Shown: positions 1 through 8,800 of the stretch, one piece after another
Position numbering within the stretch: position 1 is the first letter of the stretch
Layout: each line of letters opens with the position of its first letter
Source of the DNA: Candidatus Obscuribacter sp.
GTDB taxonomy: Bacteria; Cyanobacteriota; Vampirovibrionia; Obscuribacterales; Obscuribacteraceae
Reading direction: 5' to 3'
DNA length: 64,000 bases
NCBI GenBank assembly: GCA_016718315.1
Contig: JADKDV010000001.1
Location: 372,001-436,000 of the forward strand
Notes under the pieces: generated by a model
What the model was told of the DNA's origin: nothing
The model's database searches: none
Seen by the model: only the letters and a program-made list of their open reading frames with translations
Program-made: the position numbers and the translations under genes

Positions 1-57
1 GTACTCGTCAGGGAGCCTGATGCTGATATTCGATGTCTTTTGTTTGTCTTCGCCCAT
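1..57 (-). CDS. Ribbon-helix-helix type regulator, N-terminal fragment
   Basis: An ATG at 57 on the reverse strand opens a frame that runs off the window edge after 19 residues. The visible peptide ends in ISIRLPDEY, which resembles the beta strand that starts CopG/Arc ribbon-helix-helix DNA-binding proteins. Such proteins are often autoregulators or antitoxins. An inverted repeat at 91-110 lies just upstream and could be its operator. Only the first residues are visible, so the family call is an inference. Confidence 0.45.
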   Translation of the reverse strand, partial: MGEDKQKTSNISIRLPDEY

Positions 58-90
58 TTGTAATCACTTTTGCACTGACTGCAATGCAAT

Positions 91-110
91 TTGTAGTCAT
101 GTAACTACAA
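91..110. repeat. Inverted repeat upstream of the ribbon-helix-helix start
   Basis: Seven-base arms TTGTAGT and ACTACAA flank a 6-base spacer, with a perfect match. It sits 34 bases upstream of the start codon at 57, where an autoregulatory operator would be expected. Function is inferred from position only. Confidence 0.4.
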
Positions 111-122
111 TAGCATCGGGTC

Positions 123-148
123 GGTTAAAAAGGGAAGGCCTTTTAACC
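123..148. repeat. AT-rich inverted repeat, possible terminator or operator
   Basis: Arms GGTTAAAA and TTTTAACC pair perfectly. With one bulged A the stem extends to ten pairs closed by GG/CC. It lies between two divergent genes, so it would not terminate either in the usual sense. There is no clear T-run on either strand. Confidence 0.3.
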
Positions 149-282
149 CTGAGTTTTGTAAATTAACGGCTTTAGTCCTAGTTGTGCGGCTTAAGGTAAC
201 CAGTTATTTGCTCGCCCCTGTATGCCATACTTACCTGACATCCGTATAGTACATTTGCCGCCTACCCTTTTGAAATACCTAT

Positions 283-1032
283 ATGACTACGCCATCATCG
301 TCACCTTTACCCGCGCCTGGAGCAAAAGCGCAATCCACATCTGCTAATGCCTGGCTCTTTATTGACTTTGACAATACGATGATGGGCACAGAGTTTTTGG
401 CAATACCGACGCTGGTGGACCGGTTTAATCAGCTCTACGGTGCAAAAACAGCTCATTTGCTCACAACCGAGGAGTTTCAAGAGTACTTTGGTGGACAGGC
501 CAGGCAGTCACTTTGCCAAAACCTGAGCAAACATTTTGGCATTGACGTCATATATGAGGATCTCTATGACAGTCGAGAGTGGCGCATGATGCAAGCTCTC
601 AAAACAACACCAGTGCAAATGGCGGCGGGATTGATTGAGACTCTCAGAGCTTTTAGAGAGCGTGGATTAAAGCTTGCTTTTGTCTCCAACAATCCGATCA
701 TGCGTGCCTTTGCCGCCATGCGCAGTGCCACCAATGGTCAGGGTGAAGACCTTGCCGCGCTCTTTGGTACTGCCTACTTTGAGGCTGGTGATATCCAAAA
801 ACCCAAGCCCGATGTCTATCTGCGTGCCCTGGAGCAGGTAGGAGCAGATGTGGCTTTGAGCTATGCTGTCGAAGACAGTGTCTCTGGTGTAAAGGCTGCG
901 GTAGCTGCTGGGCTCAAGACTTTTGGTTATACAGGCTTTGGCAATGACCCAATCAAAGATCAAGACAAGCTAATCAAAGCCGGTGCTCATGCCTGCTTTA
1001 GCGATTGGCGCGATTTTTTGTCAATGATTTAG
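283..1032 (+). CDS. HAD-superfamily hydrolase (phosphatase-like)
   Basis: The 249-residue product has all four HAD motifs. Motif I is DFDNT with the Asp nucleophile at 28 and the acid Asp at 30. Motif II is VSNN with Ser135, motif III has Lys173/175 in KPKPD, and motif IV is Glu197-Asp198. The spacing between motifs I and II leaves room for a helical cap, so it resembles subfamily IA phosphatases such as phosphoglycolate phosphatase or beta-phosphoglucomutase. The substrate cannot be read from the sequence. About 22 polar, Pro/Ser/Ala-rich residues precede the core, so a later start is possible; no strong ribosome binding site marks the ATG. Its 3' end overlaps the convergent DinB-like gene by 35 bases. 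Confidence 0.82.
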   Translation: MTTPSSSPLPAPGAKAQSTSANAWLFIDFDNTMMGTEFLAIPTLVDRFNQLYGAKTAHLLTTEEFQEYFGGQARQSLCQNLSKHFGIDVIYEDLYDSREWRMMQALKTTPVQMAAGLIETLRAFRERGLKLAFVSNNPIMRAFAAMRSATNGQGEDLAALFGTAYFEAGDIQKPKPDVYLRALEQVGADVALSYAVEDSVSGVKAAVAAGLKTFGYTGFGNDPIKDQDKLIKAGAHACFSDWRDFLSMI

Positions 1033-1624
1033 CAATTTCGTCGATTTGCTTGAGATGTATTTGTTCATGCAAACCAGCCAGGCATAACCATTGGTGCAGA
1101 TTGATTGGTCCAAACCAGGGATGGTTATAAGTGTTGGGTTTGTGCTCAAACTCTCTGAGTGGTTTTACCTTTAATAAAAATTTGTGCGTAAAGTCTCTGT
1201 ATTGCAAAATACATAGCTCGCCGGACAACTGGCCTGTCGGCTTTACTGCGGCTACGTCGGCGACAAACGGTACCTCTTTATCAAAAGCTAAATGCTCAAT
1301 TACATCAGCCATCAGGTTGCCTACTATGATCAGGTGCTCGAGCACCATAGATGATGACCAGTACCTTGAGCTGTCTTCAATGCCTTGCAATGGTTTGACC
1401 AATACTGGTTTTTCTCTAAGTGGCTGGGGGCTGGCTTCTGTAGCCTGGATCAGTTTATTTGCAGTAATCTCAAAGTGGGCTGTCGCCTTACTAAAGTCAT
1501 GCAAGCGGCAAAATGCAGGAAAGAGAAAATGTTTAGCAGTAAATAGCTCCAATGGAGGTAAGCCTGCTCCTGGTGGTTGGAGCTTTGGCGGCAAATCGTT
1601 TGTGGTATCTGATTGGATGGTCAT
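998..1624 (-). CDS. DinB-superfamily metal-binding protein
   Basis: The protein has the pattern of the DinB/DUF1569 four-helix family: an EH pair in SMVLEHL in the middle and HQWLCLAGLHEQIHL near the C-terminus. These supply the usual three histidines for a divalent metal. Members include bacillithiol/mycothiol-dependent transferases and many uncharacterised DNA-damage-associated proteins, so no reaction is assigned. I prefer the ATG at 1624 over a TTG nine codons upstream, although neither has a good ribosome binding site. The last 35 bases overlap the HAD gene tail to tail. Confidence 0.65.
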   Translation of the reverse strand: MTIQSDTTNDLPPKLQPPGAGLPPLELFTAKHFLFPAFCRLHDFSKATAHFEITANKLIQATEASPQPLREKPVLVKPLQGIEDSSRYWSSSMVLEHLIIVGNLMADVIEHLAFDKEVPFVADVAAVKPTGQLSGELCILQYRDFTHKFLLKVKPLREFEHKPNTYNHPWFGPINLHQWLCLAGLHEQIHLKQIDEIAKSLTKNRANR

Positions 1625-1801
1625 TTCGTTATAGTCTACAGAGCCAACCAAAGTGTATCTCTAAGTAGCTCCTTTTGACACTATTTTCGAGGCGAGTGCT
1701 GCCCAAGCCACCAATTTGTGCAGGAGTGTGACAGTTGGGGCCTGGGATGTTAAAGCCTTTATCCTCGGGGCATAAGGGAGTAGTTGCCGGGGTGGTATGC
1801 A

Positions 1802-2722
1802 ATGCCTGTGCGGATTTTACTAGCTCTATCACTGTTTTTATCGTTGCCTCTAGCGGCATCAGCTCAAGCCTTTATGGAGGCTGGTGGTGTTTATGCTGGT
1901 GTTGCTGGATTGGGTGCGGGGCTTGCTGCCAGTCAAAACCATGGACAGGCTCTAAAATCAAGCTATGAGTTGGCGATACAGGCGCAGCAGGCACTGGTAG
2001 CGCAAAACAAAGCAATCAGCCAATACCTCAAACTCGGCACTGAGTACGAGGCAAAAAAGGATTTGGCTGCCGCAGAGAAGTGTTTTAAATATGTACTGCA
2101 AGTAGTCAATCGACGAGATGGACCAGGCAGTCCCAACGGCTTACCTGCTCTCAAACACTTAGTAAAAATCAATGTCGCTCAAAACAAAATAGATGATGCC
2201 ATTGGTCTGCAAAAGACAGTTGTAGCTTTTACTCAGGCTGCCAAAAAGGCTGACCCGCAAGCTGTCATTAAATCTAAACTCGATCTCTCCAATCTCTTTA
2301 TCCAAAAGGGTGATTATGCAAGCGCCGAGCCAGTCTTGCAACAGTCTGTCACTACCTGCAGTACCGCTCCAGCGACCAGTTGCACTAACGAGAGACGCGT
2401 GACACTGCGCACTTACAGCCAGGTCTTGCGTAAACTAAAAAAAGATAGCGAAGCTGACAATGTCGATGCCACTCTCAAAAAACTTGACGACGAAGATCTA
2501 GCGAGCACAACCAGCGCGCCCAACAAAGCTGATAGTAACGGTGTCGATGTGGCGTCCAAAGAAAATCAAGCAGTAACGCCCTTGCAAAAAGAGACGGCAA
2601 CCAGAGAACCTGGCTCTAAAGAGACTGGAGCTGCTCAATCAATCGCAGGTGGAGCAAGCACGGATGCAAAATCCGGCAGCCAAAATGGTGCAAGCAATAA
2701 TGCGGCGGATAACTCAAAATAG
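1802..2722 (+). CDS. Secreted TPR-like protein paired with a Ser/Thr kinase
   Basis: The ATG at 1802 has a GGGG Shine-Dalgarno-like stretch at 1789-1792 and begins a clear Sec signal peptide (MPVRILLALSLFL, cleavage probably after AASA). A TTG six codons upstream is less likely. The mature part has helical TPR-like repeats, for example around KDLAAAEKCFKYVLQ and KGDYASAEPVLQQS. The last 80 residues are Ser/Ala/Gly/Lys-rich and look disordered. The kinase gene starts only 3 bases after the stop, so the two are probably co-transcribed. A role as sensor or extracytoplasmic partner of the kinase is a guess from that context. Confidence 0.7.
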   Translation: MPVRILLALSLFLSLPLAASAQAFMEAGGVYAGVAGLGAGLAASQNHGQALKSSYELAIQAQQALVAQNKAISQYLKLGTEYEAKKDLAAAEKCFKYVLQVVNRRDGPGSPNGLPALKHLVKINVAQNKIDDAIGLQKTVVAFTQAAKKADPQAVIKSKLDLSNLFIQKGDYASAEPVLQQSVTTCSTAPATSCTNERRVTLRTYSQVLRKLKKDSEADNVDATLKKLDDEDLASTTSAPNKADSNGVDVASKENQAVTPLQKETATREPGSKETGAAQSIAGGASTDAKSGSQNGASNNAADNSK

Positions 2723-2725
2723 CTT

Positions 2726-3862
2726 ATGAGTGCCGAGCCTATTAAGCCAGATCCTTTGCAAAATGAGCTGCCCAAGCAGTATCGAGTCTTGGGCAAAATC
2801 AAATCTGGTGGCATGGGTGCCATATACAAGGTTGAAAATACTTTTACTCAGCAAATTTGCGCGGTCAAAGTAATGAAGGCTGACCAGTCCGAAAATGAAA
2901 TACTACGCAAGCGTTTTATTGTAGAAGCAAAAGCTGCCAGCTTGTTGCAACATCCGCATATCTGTCAAACCTATGACTTTGGCATAAGCGAAAACAACGT
3001 ACTCTATTTAGTCATGCAGTGGCTGGATGGTATCAGTCTTGAGCAAAAGGTATCGCGCGATGGTCCAGTATCAGTGCAGGAGACAACTGTCATTTTTATG
3101 CAAGTGGCAACAGCACTGGCCCATGCCCACGAGCATAATGTGGTGCACCGCGATCTCAAACCTGACAACATTATGCTCAGTCGTGATCGCTCGGGAGGCG
3201 GCACCACCGTCCATATAGTTGATTTTGGTATCGCCAAGATGGTCAAAGATGATGGCGCAACTCCCACCAACGATGGGCTTACTAGAGTCGGTGCTCTTAT
3301 TGGTACACCAGCCTATATGAGCCCAGAGCAGGCGATGGCATCTAGGGTCGACGCGCGCTGCGATGTTTATGCCCTTGGTTGTGTGATGTATTTTGCCTTA
3401 ACTGGTAACCCACCTTTTACCTCAAATAATGTTATGGATCTGTTGTATAAGCATGTCCACAGCGCGCCACCAGAGTTTGATCCGGCTCTAAAGATACCTA
3501 ATGCGATGAAGTCAATCATCCTCAAGTGCCTTGAGAAAAAGCCTGAAGATCGCTATCAGTCCATGACACAGGTATGCACGGATCTAAAGAAGCTGACCAA
3601 AGGTGTAGCTGTAGAGCGCAAGTTATTAGCCAAAGACCGCAAACTTATTTACGGACTGGTCAAAATGTGTGCCATTTTTTTTGCTGCTTATCTGCTAAGT
3701 GTGTTTGGCAATCTAGCCATCCAAAATCTTAATGACACTGTCAAAAAAGATAGTGTGGCTAAGGTCGGTACCAATAAATCTCTCACGGGTAGCTCAAAAG
3801 GCGCCAGTGGCTCTGGCACTACTGGTAGTGCTAATAAGAGTCAAAGGCGCCGTCAGAGGTAG
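2726..3862 (+). CDS. Membrane-anchored Hanks-type Ser/Thr protein kinase
   Basis: A full kinase domain occupies roughly residues 19-290. The glycine-rich loop GKIKSGGMG is at 23-31 and the ATP lysine is Lys48 in AVKVMKA. The catalytic loop HRDLKPDN has Asp143, the metal-binding Asp166 is in DFGIAKM, and the activation end is GTPAYMSPEQA. One membrane helix (about 307-332) follows. It is succeeded by only 46 extracytoplasmic residues, rich in Ser/Gly/Lys and ending in RRRQR, so there is no PASTA or other sensor domain. This PknB-like layout suggests phosphorylation of cytoplasmic targets. The upstream secreted TPR protein is a plausible functional partner. Confidence 0.92.
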   Translation: MSAEPIKPDPLQNELPKQYRVLGKIKSGGMGAIYKVENTFTQQICAVKVMKADQSENEILRKRFIVEAKAASLLQHPHICQTYDFGISENNVLYLVMQWLDGISLEQKVSRDGPVSVQETTVIFMQVATALAHAHEHNVVHRDLKPDNIMLSRDRSGGGTTVHIVDFGIAKMVKDDGATPTNDGLTRVGALIGTPAYMSPEQAMASRVDARCDVYALGCVMYFALTGNPPFTSNNVMDLLYKHVHSAPPEFDPALKIPNAMKSIILKCLEKKPEDRYQSMTQVCTDLKKLTKGVAVERKLLAKDRKLIYGLVKMCAIFFAAYLLSVFGNLAIQNLNDTVKKDSVAKVGTNKSLTGSSKGASGSGTTGSANKSQRRRQR

Positions 3863-3892
3863 TAGTTGCAGCATTTTTAGCAATAGCTGCTA

Positions 3893-4717
3893 TCACCATA
3901 AGCGCATGCGAGGATTGCGCGTGACTACTTCTCTACACGCCTGTCTAGGGTATGTAGGTTGTAATTCGATATCTCTTGATGTCCCGGATTTTATCGGTTC
4001 TGGTGTCTTAATTTGAGGCACAAAACCTTTTGGTAGTTCGCCTTTACTCTCAAAGTCCGAGACCAGTTTAAGCAGCTTCTGCTCATAAGATTTTGTCTGC
4101 TCATTACTATATCCATTTACTAATGCGCGCTCTAGCTGTAGTCGCTCCACTGGTGTTAGATTTTGTTTTGACATACTTGCCATCTTTTGCTCGGCAGCTA
4201 GAGTAAGTTTGTTGACCATGGCAGTCATCGGTCCAGGCTCAATAAGCCCATATCTGCATGTTTCAGGATCATAATACCTACGACGACTGCCATAGGTTTC
4301 CTTCCGTTCCTTTTCTTCTTGCAGATAGGCGGCGCGCTGTTCTGGTGTGAGACCGGCAATTACAAGCTCTTTGACCTTATCGTGCAGAGTCTGTCCGACT
4401 CCCAATATCTCTTTGGCTTTGTCTGTGAGATAAGGGATGCCATCTTTTCCAATATCTGTTGGGCGTTTGCCAAATTCTGGCAGACCTACTTGCTCGTCGA
4501 TGGTTGGGACAAGGAGCAGATGCTCAAAAGGGGTCTCACCAATTATTCTATGTTCTCCCTTATCTTTAGGAGCCACTGCACCAAAAACCTTTTTCCAACT
4601 GACTTGCGCCTCTGCTCCATACATACTGCTACTTAAATTATGAGGCTGCCCCTCACTGGCCAGAGCAGGTGTTTGTTCGATTGACTTGACTGGTGCAAGT
4701 TGCTCAAAATTTGACAT
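3893..4717 (-). CDS. Orphan protein with polar N-terminus
   Basis: I do not recognise a family. The start is the ATG at 4717 because GGAGGG lies eight bases upstream; an upstream in-frame start adds only five residues. The product (274 residues) is hydrophilic, with no signal peptide or membrane segment. A basic stretch ETYGSRRRYYDPE lies near the middle. The N-terminus is a Ser/Glu/Pro-rich leader like that of several other proteins in this window. It is transcribed towards the kinase gene. Confidence 0.6.
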   Translation of the reverse strand: MSNFEQLAPVKSIEQTPALASEGQPHNLSSSMYGAEAQVSWKKVFGAVAPKDKGEHRIIGETPFEHLLLVPTIDEQVGLPEFGKRPTDIGKDGIPYLTDKAKEILGVGQTLHDKVKELVIAGLTPEQRAAYLQEEKERKETYGSRRRYYDPETCRYGLIEPGPMTAMVNKLTLAAEQKMASMSKQNLTPVERLQLERALVNGYSNEQTKSYEQKLLKLVSDFESKGELPKGFVPQIKTPEPIKSGTSRDIELQPTYPRQACREVVTRNPRMRLW

Positions 4718-4900
4718 AAGAAAACCCTCCATACCTCTTGGGTAAAGTAATGCTGAAGGGGGTGTACTTACCTGTTGAGATAAGCTTCAGTTAGCGTCAA
4801 ATTAGTCGATAACAATGTCAAACTCATGTCAGCCAAAACAAAAATTTGCTTAACTGTAGATTTGGTATTTGCTCGTCAAGCAACATGACACTATCAAGTC

Positions 4901-5755
4901 TCAGGCGTATTGCATCGGTACGGCTATGGACTCGATGTTGCGTACATCGTCCTCAGTCAACTTAAGATCCAGAGCGGTAAGGTCTAGCCGCATGTGCTCC
5001 ATATCAGTGGTGCCTGTCAGTGGTAGCATGCCCAGGTGCATAGCAAAACTAAAAATAACTGGTGCCACACCGGTACCAAGTCTGCGCGCTATATCTTGCA
5101 CTATGCGGTCATTTATATATTGACCATTGGCAGTAAGAAGTGAAAAGCCTTGGTAAATGATGTTGTGTTTATTGCAGATATCTCTTACTTCTCTATCCCA
5201 GCCAACAATGGCATAGCAACGGTTTTGCACCATCATTGGTTTTACTCTGGCTTTGAGACAGAGCTGACTGAGTTGTTCTGCGGTGACATTACTGACACCA
5301 ATCATGCGCGTCTTGCCCTGAGTATACAGGTCCTCTATTGCTGTCCAGACCTCCCAGTCTGCCGCCCCAAGACCATTGCGCGAGTATGGTCCATGTAATA
5401 CGTAAGAGTCGACACAGTCAGTGTGCAGGTGCTGTAAGGAGCTATCCATTGACTGCTTAACTTGAGTGGTCAAGTTTGCTTTTGCATCATAGGGAGTGGT
5501 GTTACCCTGGCCATCGACAGAAGTAAACTTGGTCTGAATAAACAGACTCTCGCGTTTGATACCTCTATTTTGTAAGCTCAGCAGGGCTTCGCCTACAAGT
5601 GCCTCGTTGTAATGTCTCAGCTGGTTTGCTGTATCAATTGCTGTAAAGCCTGCTTCCACGGCCATTTCCACACATTTAGCGGTGGTTTCTTTCTTCCAGG
5701 CAGTGCCATACATAAAGGATGGCACGACGATATCGTTGTAAGTAGTCAGTGGCAT
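4901..5755 (-). CDS. Aldo/keto reductase
   Basis: The sequence has the AKR (beta/alpha)8 signatures: the catalytic Asp in AIDTANQ, the Tyr in HYNEALVG, the Lys in IQTKF and the His in YVLHGP. SNVTAEQL comes next, where the family has its GVSN motif. Such enzymes reduce carbonyls or oxidise alcohols with NAD(P)H; the substrate is not predictable. The ATG at 5755 is preferred because GGAG lies seven bases upstream. From there the protein is 284 residues, slightly shorter than typical members. It is the last gene on this strand downstream of the large GGDEF gene, with an 85-base gap. Confidence 0.85.
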   Translation of the reverse strand: MPLTTYNDIVVPSFMYGTAWKKETTAKCVEMAVEAGFTAIDTANQLRHYNEALVGEALLSLQNRGIKRESLFIQTKFTSVDGQGNTTPYDAKANLTTQVKQSMDSSLQHLHTDCVDSYVLHGPYSRNGLGAADWEVWTAIEDLYTQGKTRMIGVSNVTAEQLSQLCLKARVKPMMVQNRCYAIVGWDREVRDICNKHNIIYQGFSLLTANGQYINDRIVQDIARRLGTGVAPVIFSFAMHLGMLPLTGTTDMEHMRLDLTALDLKLTEDDVRNIESIAVPMQYA

Positions 5756-5839
5756 AGTTAGCTCCAGCAAGCGCTACGGGCAATATTTTGCTATAGGATA
5801 CCTGCTCTTGGCTCAACAAGCTGTCAATTGTTTAAACAG

Positions 5840-8800
5840 TTAAGGTAATATCGTCAAGCCTTCGCGCTCTTCCCTCACGCGCTTACCAGCTAGATACTGG
5901 TGCTCACGAGCAAACTGAATATCGTTTAGCAATTTATCTGCTTCCATGATGTGACCTTGCTCGCGCATTTGTTTTTGGAGCTCTAGTTGTGCTGGGATCT
6001 CTGAGGCATAAAATACCTGGTGCGTCTTTTTATACATCTTGTTTTCATGCATCAGAGCGTCAGCTCTTTGCCTGACCATTTCTGCTGTCTCGCCCGGTTG
6101 CTTTACCACTATGCCAGCGCTAAAGCCGATCTTAACTTCTCCTTCTTTTAGAGCTTCTCCAGCCGCCAAAGGACGGGTCTCACCGTTAGCTTGCATAGCA
6201 AAGCGCAATTTATCCAGTCTTTGTGCAATCGCTTGAGCCCCGTTTGTGTCAGGCAAAAGCATCATATATTCATCACCGCTTATGTGCGACACATAGTCAG
6301 TATCGCGTGCCAGTTCTTTGAGTTTTTGTCCCATAAAGCGCAACGACTGATCACCATTCTGGTGACCGAGCTTGTCGTTTACACCCTTTAGTCCGTCCAT
6401 GTCGATATAGACCACAGTGAGATGGCGCTCCTCACCTTTAGCCAGGGCACGCTCAGACTGTGCTACCAGTGTCTCTAGATTGGTGCGGATTGTTTTGCCA
6501 TTTAAAAGTCCTGTCAGTGGATCTATATTTTCGCGCTCCTGCATGGTCGTTACATCACGCTTTAGACCTTCCGATATCTCGCGCAGACGACCGGCATTCA
6601 AATTTAGTAGTTCTTCCTCTCTACGCCCGCTTACCACGCGGTGCATCACTGCTTCACGACGTAATTCCTCGCTAAGAGCGGCTGTCTCAGATGGTTTGGC
6701 CGTGGTATCTACGACTTTGCCTTTGCGTGCAGCCTTATCCAGATACATCTCGTGATCTGCTCTTGCTAAAAGATCCGATGCTCCTTCTCCCGCTCTGCGG
6801 GTGGTGGCACCAGCACTGGCTTTGACCACATAAGAGCCTGGGCTTGGTGCGACACCAGCTGGCAAAATGCGCACACCAGAAGCACTGGCCTCCAGTCTCA
6901 AGGATTGTATGTCTTTGACTAGTTTGGCCGTATCTTTTGTATCTGGCAAAACCGCTAGATACTCATCTCCACCCAGCCTGCCTACTTTGTCTGAGGCACG
7001 CATGCGGTCTTTGAGATACTTGCCCATTACCTTTAAGACCTCGTCACCTCGATCATGCCCAAGGTTGTCATTGACTGCCTTAAAGTTATCCAGGTCAATC
7101 ATCATTAGTGTCAAATCACGACTACCACCTTTAGCTTCAGCCCGTTCGATTTGCTTGACTGTCCTGACCAGGGCCTGCTCAGAGCCAGTCTTATTGAGCA
7201 AATTGGTGATTGGATCAAGTGTTGTGCTGGCTTCTAGCTTGCCTGCATCACTAGCCAGGGCAGCAATATTTTTGGCTTCGGTTAGTCGTTCGGTGCTTTC
7301 TAGCTTTTTTACTCCCTCTCTGGCACCCTGTCTGAGGCAACTTGTAGCACTCTGCCCCAGGGCAGCGAGTGTCATATACTCAGCACCTGTCGTTGCCGCC
7401 GTTTTTACAACGTGAGCCATATTTGCTTTAACTGATTTTTTATCGGACCATTCGTCGATACCATGCACAGTGCCAGCTCCAACACCGCCGACTCCGCCAG
7501 CTGCAGACCCCAGGGCTACACCTTTGACTACACGCTTGACAGCACTGGTGCCAGTCTCGTTGAGTGCTTTGTTTAGCTCCATAGTGAGCATGACATTGAG
7601 CGCGCTGGCATTGCCTTCGGATGTGGCAAATTTGCGAGCCAATTTGTCTAGTTTTGCGGCAGATACAGTATCGGCTCCACTGGCAATGCTATCTCTTATT
7701 TGCCCGGCCAGGGCTTGCTCAAGCTCAGCTTTAGCACCTGGTCTTACGAGAGCAACGCCGGTCTCTTTTGCTATCGTCTCGGAGCCTTTTACCACAGCAT
7801 CAGCACTTGCCACCGCAGCCTGTTGTCCGAGCTTGAGCATTTCGGCTAACTGTCTGCCACCAAAGCCCATGGTCCCAGCTGATACAGCGCCGGTGAGACC
7901 ATCAGCGACAATGCTGCCTTTGTTATAATCGGCTCCCTCTATGGCGGCTTTGGTGCCCACCGAGACCACTGCTCCAGCAGTAGCCAAAAGAGTCAGGCTA
8001 GCACCGCCAGTAAAGGCTGCTCCGGCCAGTCCTGTACCTGTTAGTGCGGCCGCAACCGTGGCATCAGCTGCCTGATTTTTGGAGTCTTTGTAGAGATTTA
8101 GCGCCTTATTGAGATTTTCGCTCAGATGCTTGCGTTCCTCTGGTTGCATCAGCATAAAATCGCGAGAATAGCGGGTATTTGCTGCAGCATATTGTTCCAA
8201 GACATCATGGGTCTGGTCACTGGTACCGTCCCAAAGACGCTCGACCCAGGCTCTGCCAAGACCATCTACTGAATTGTAGACAGAGTCTCGACGATTGTTG
8301 TAATCTTCGCGCATCGTATATGGTGTGCGCATAAGGTCGAGAGTAGTAAGCCTCTCACGACCTCTGGTATTTTCGTTTATATCATTGATCAAAGATGATT
8401 GATACTTGTGCTCATAGACGCCCCTAGCCTGGTATCTTTGTTCTGGGGTCATGCCTTCAAGCACACTGGCAATACTTGCTTTGTCTTTGCTTACAGCGAG
8501 TATTGATGCCCTCAATTCATCAGCCTTTTCACTTTTGCCACCTTGCTCGATAATTGTTCTGGCTAGTTGACGCTCGCTGGGATTGAGCAGATTGTCCATC
8601 GCTCTGGGATTTTTAGCCAGATCCTGAGCAGCAAGACGGCTAGCTTCTGCATTTTTTAGTGAGTTGATAAAGCCGGCTTTGTCATCGCCACTGATATGAG
8701 TGTATTTACTTATACGCTCAGCCAGCCTCAGATTGGCATCCTGAGCGGTCTCGTCGCCTTTTGGGGCTGGCTTGTATTTACCAGTTACTATTTCATCGAG

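Noticed and set aside
1131..1634. 167-codon frame opposite the DinB-like gene
   Set aside because: It is antisense to a gene with conserved motifs, and its translation is Ser/Cys-rich without pattern.
6867..7415. 182-codon frame opposite the GGDEF gene
   Set aside because: Composition is that of a reversed coding strand, and the minus strand carries the GGDEF signatures.
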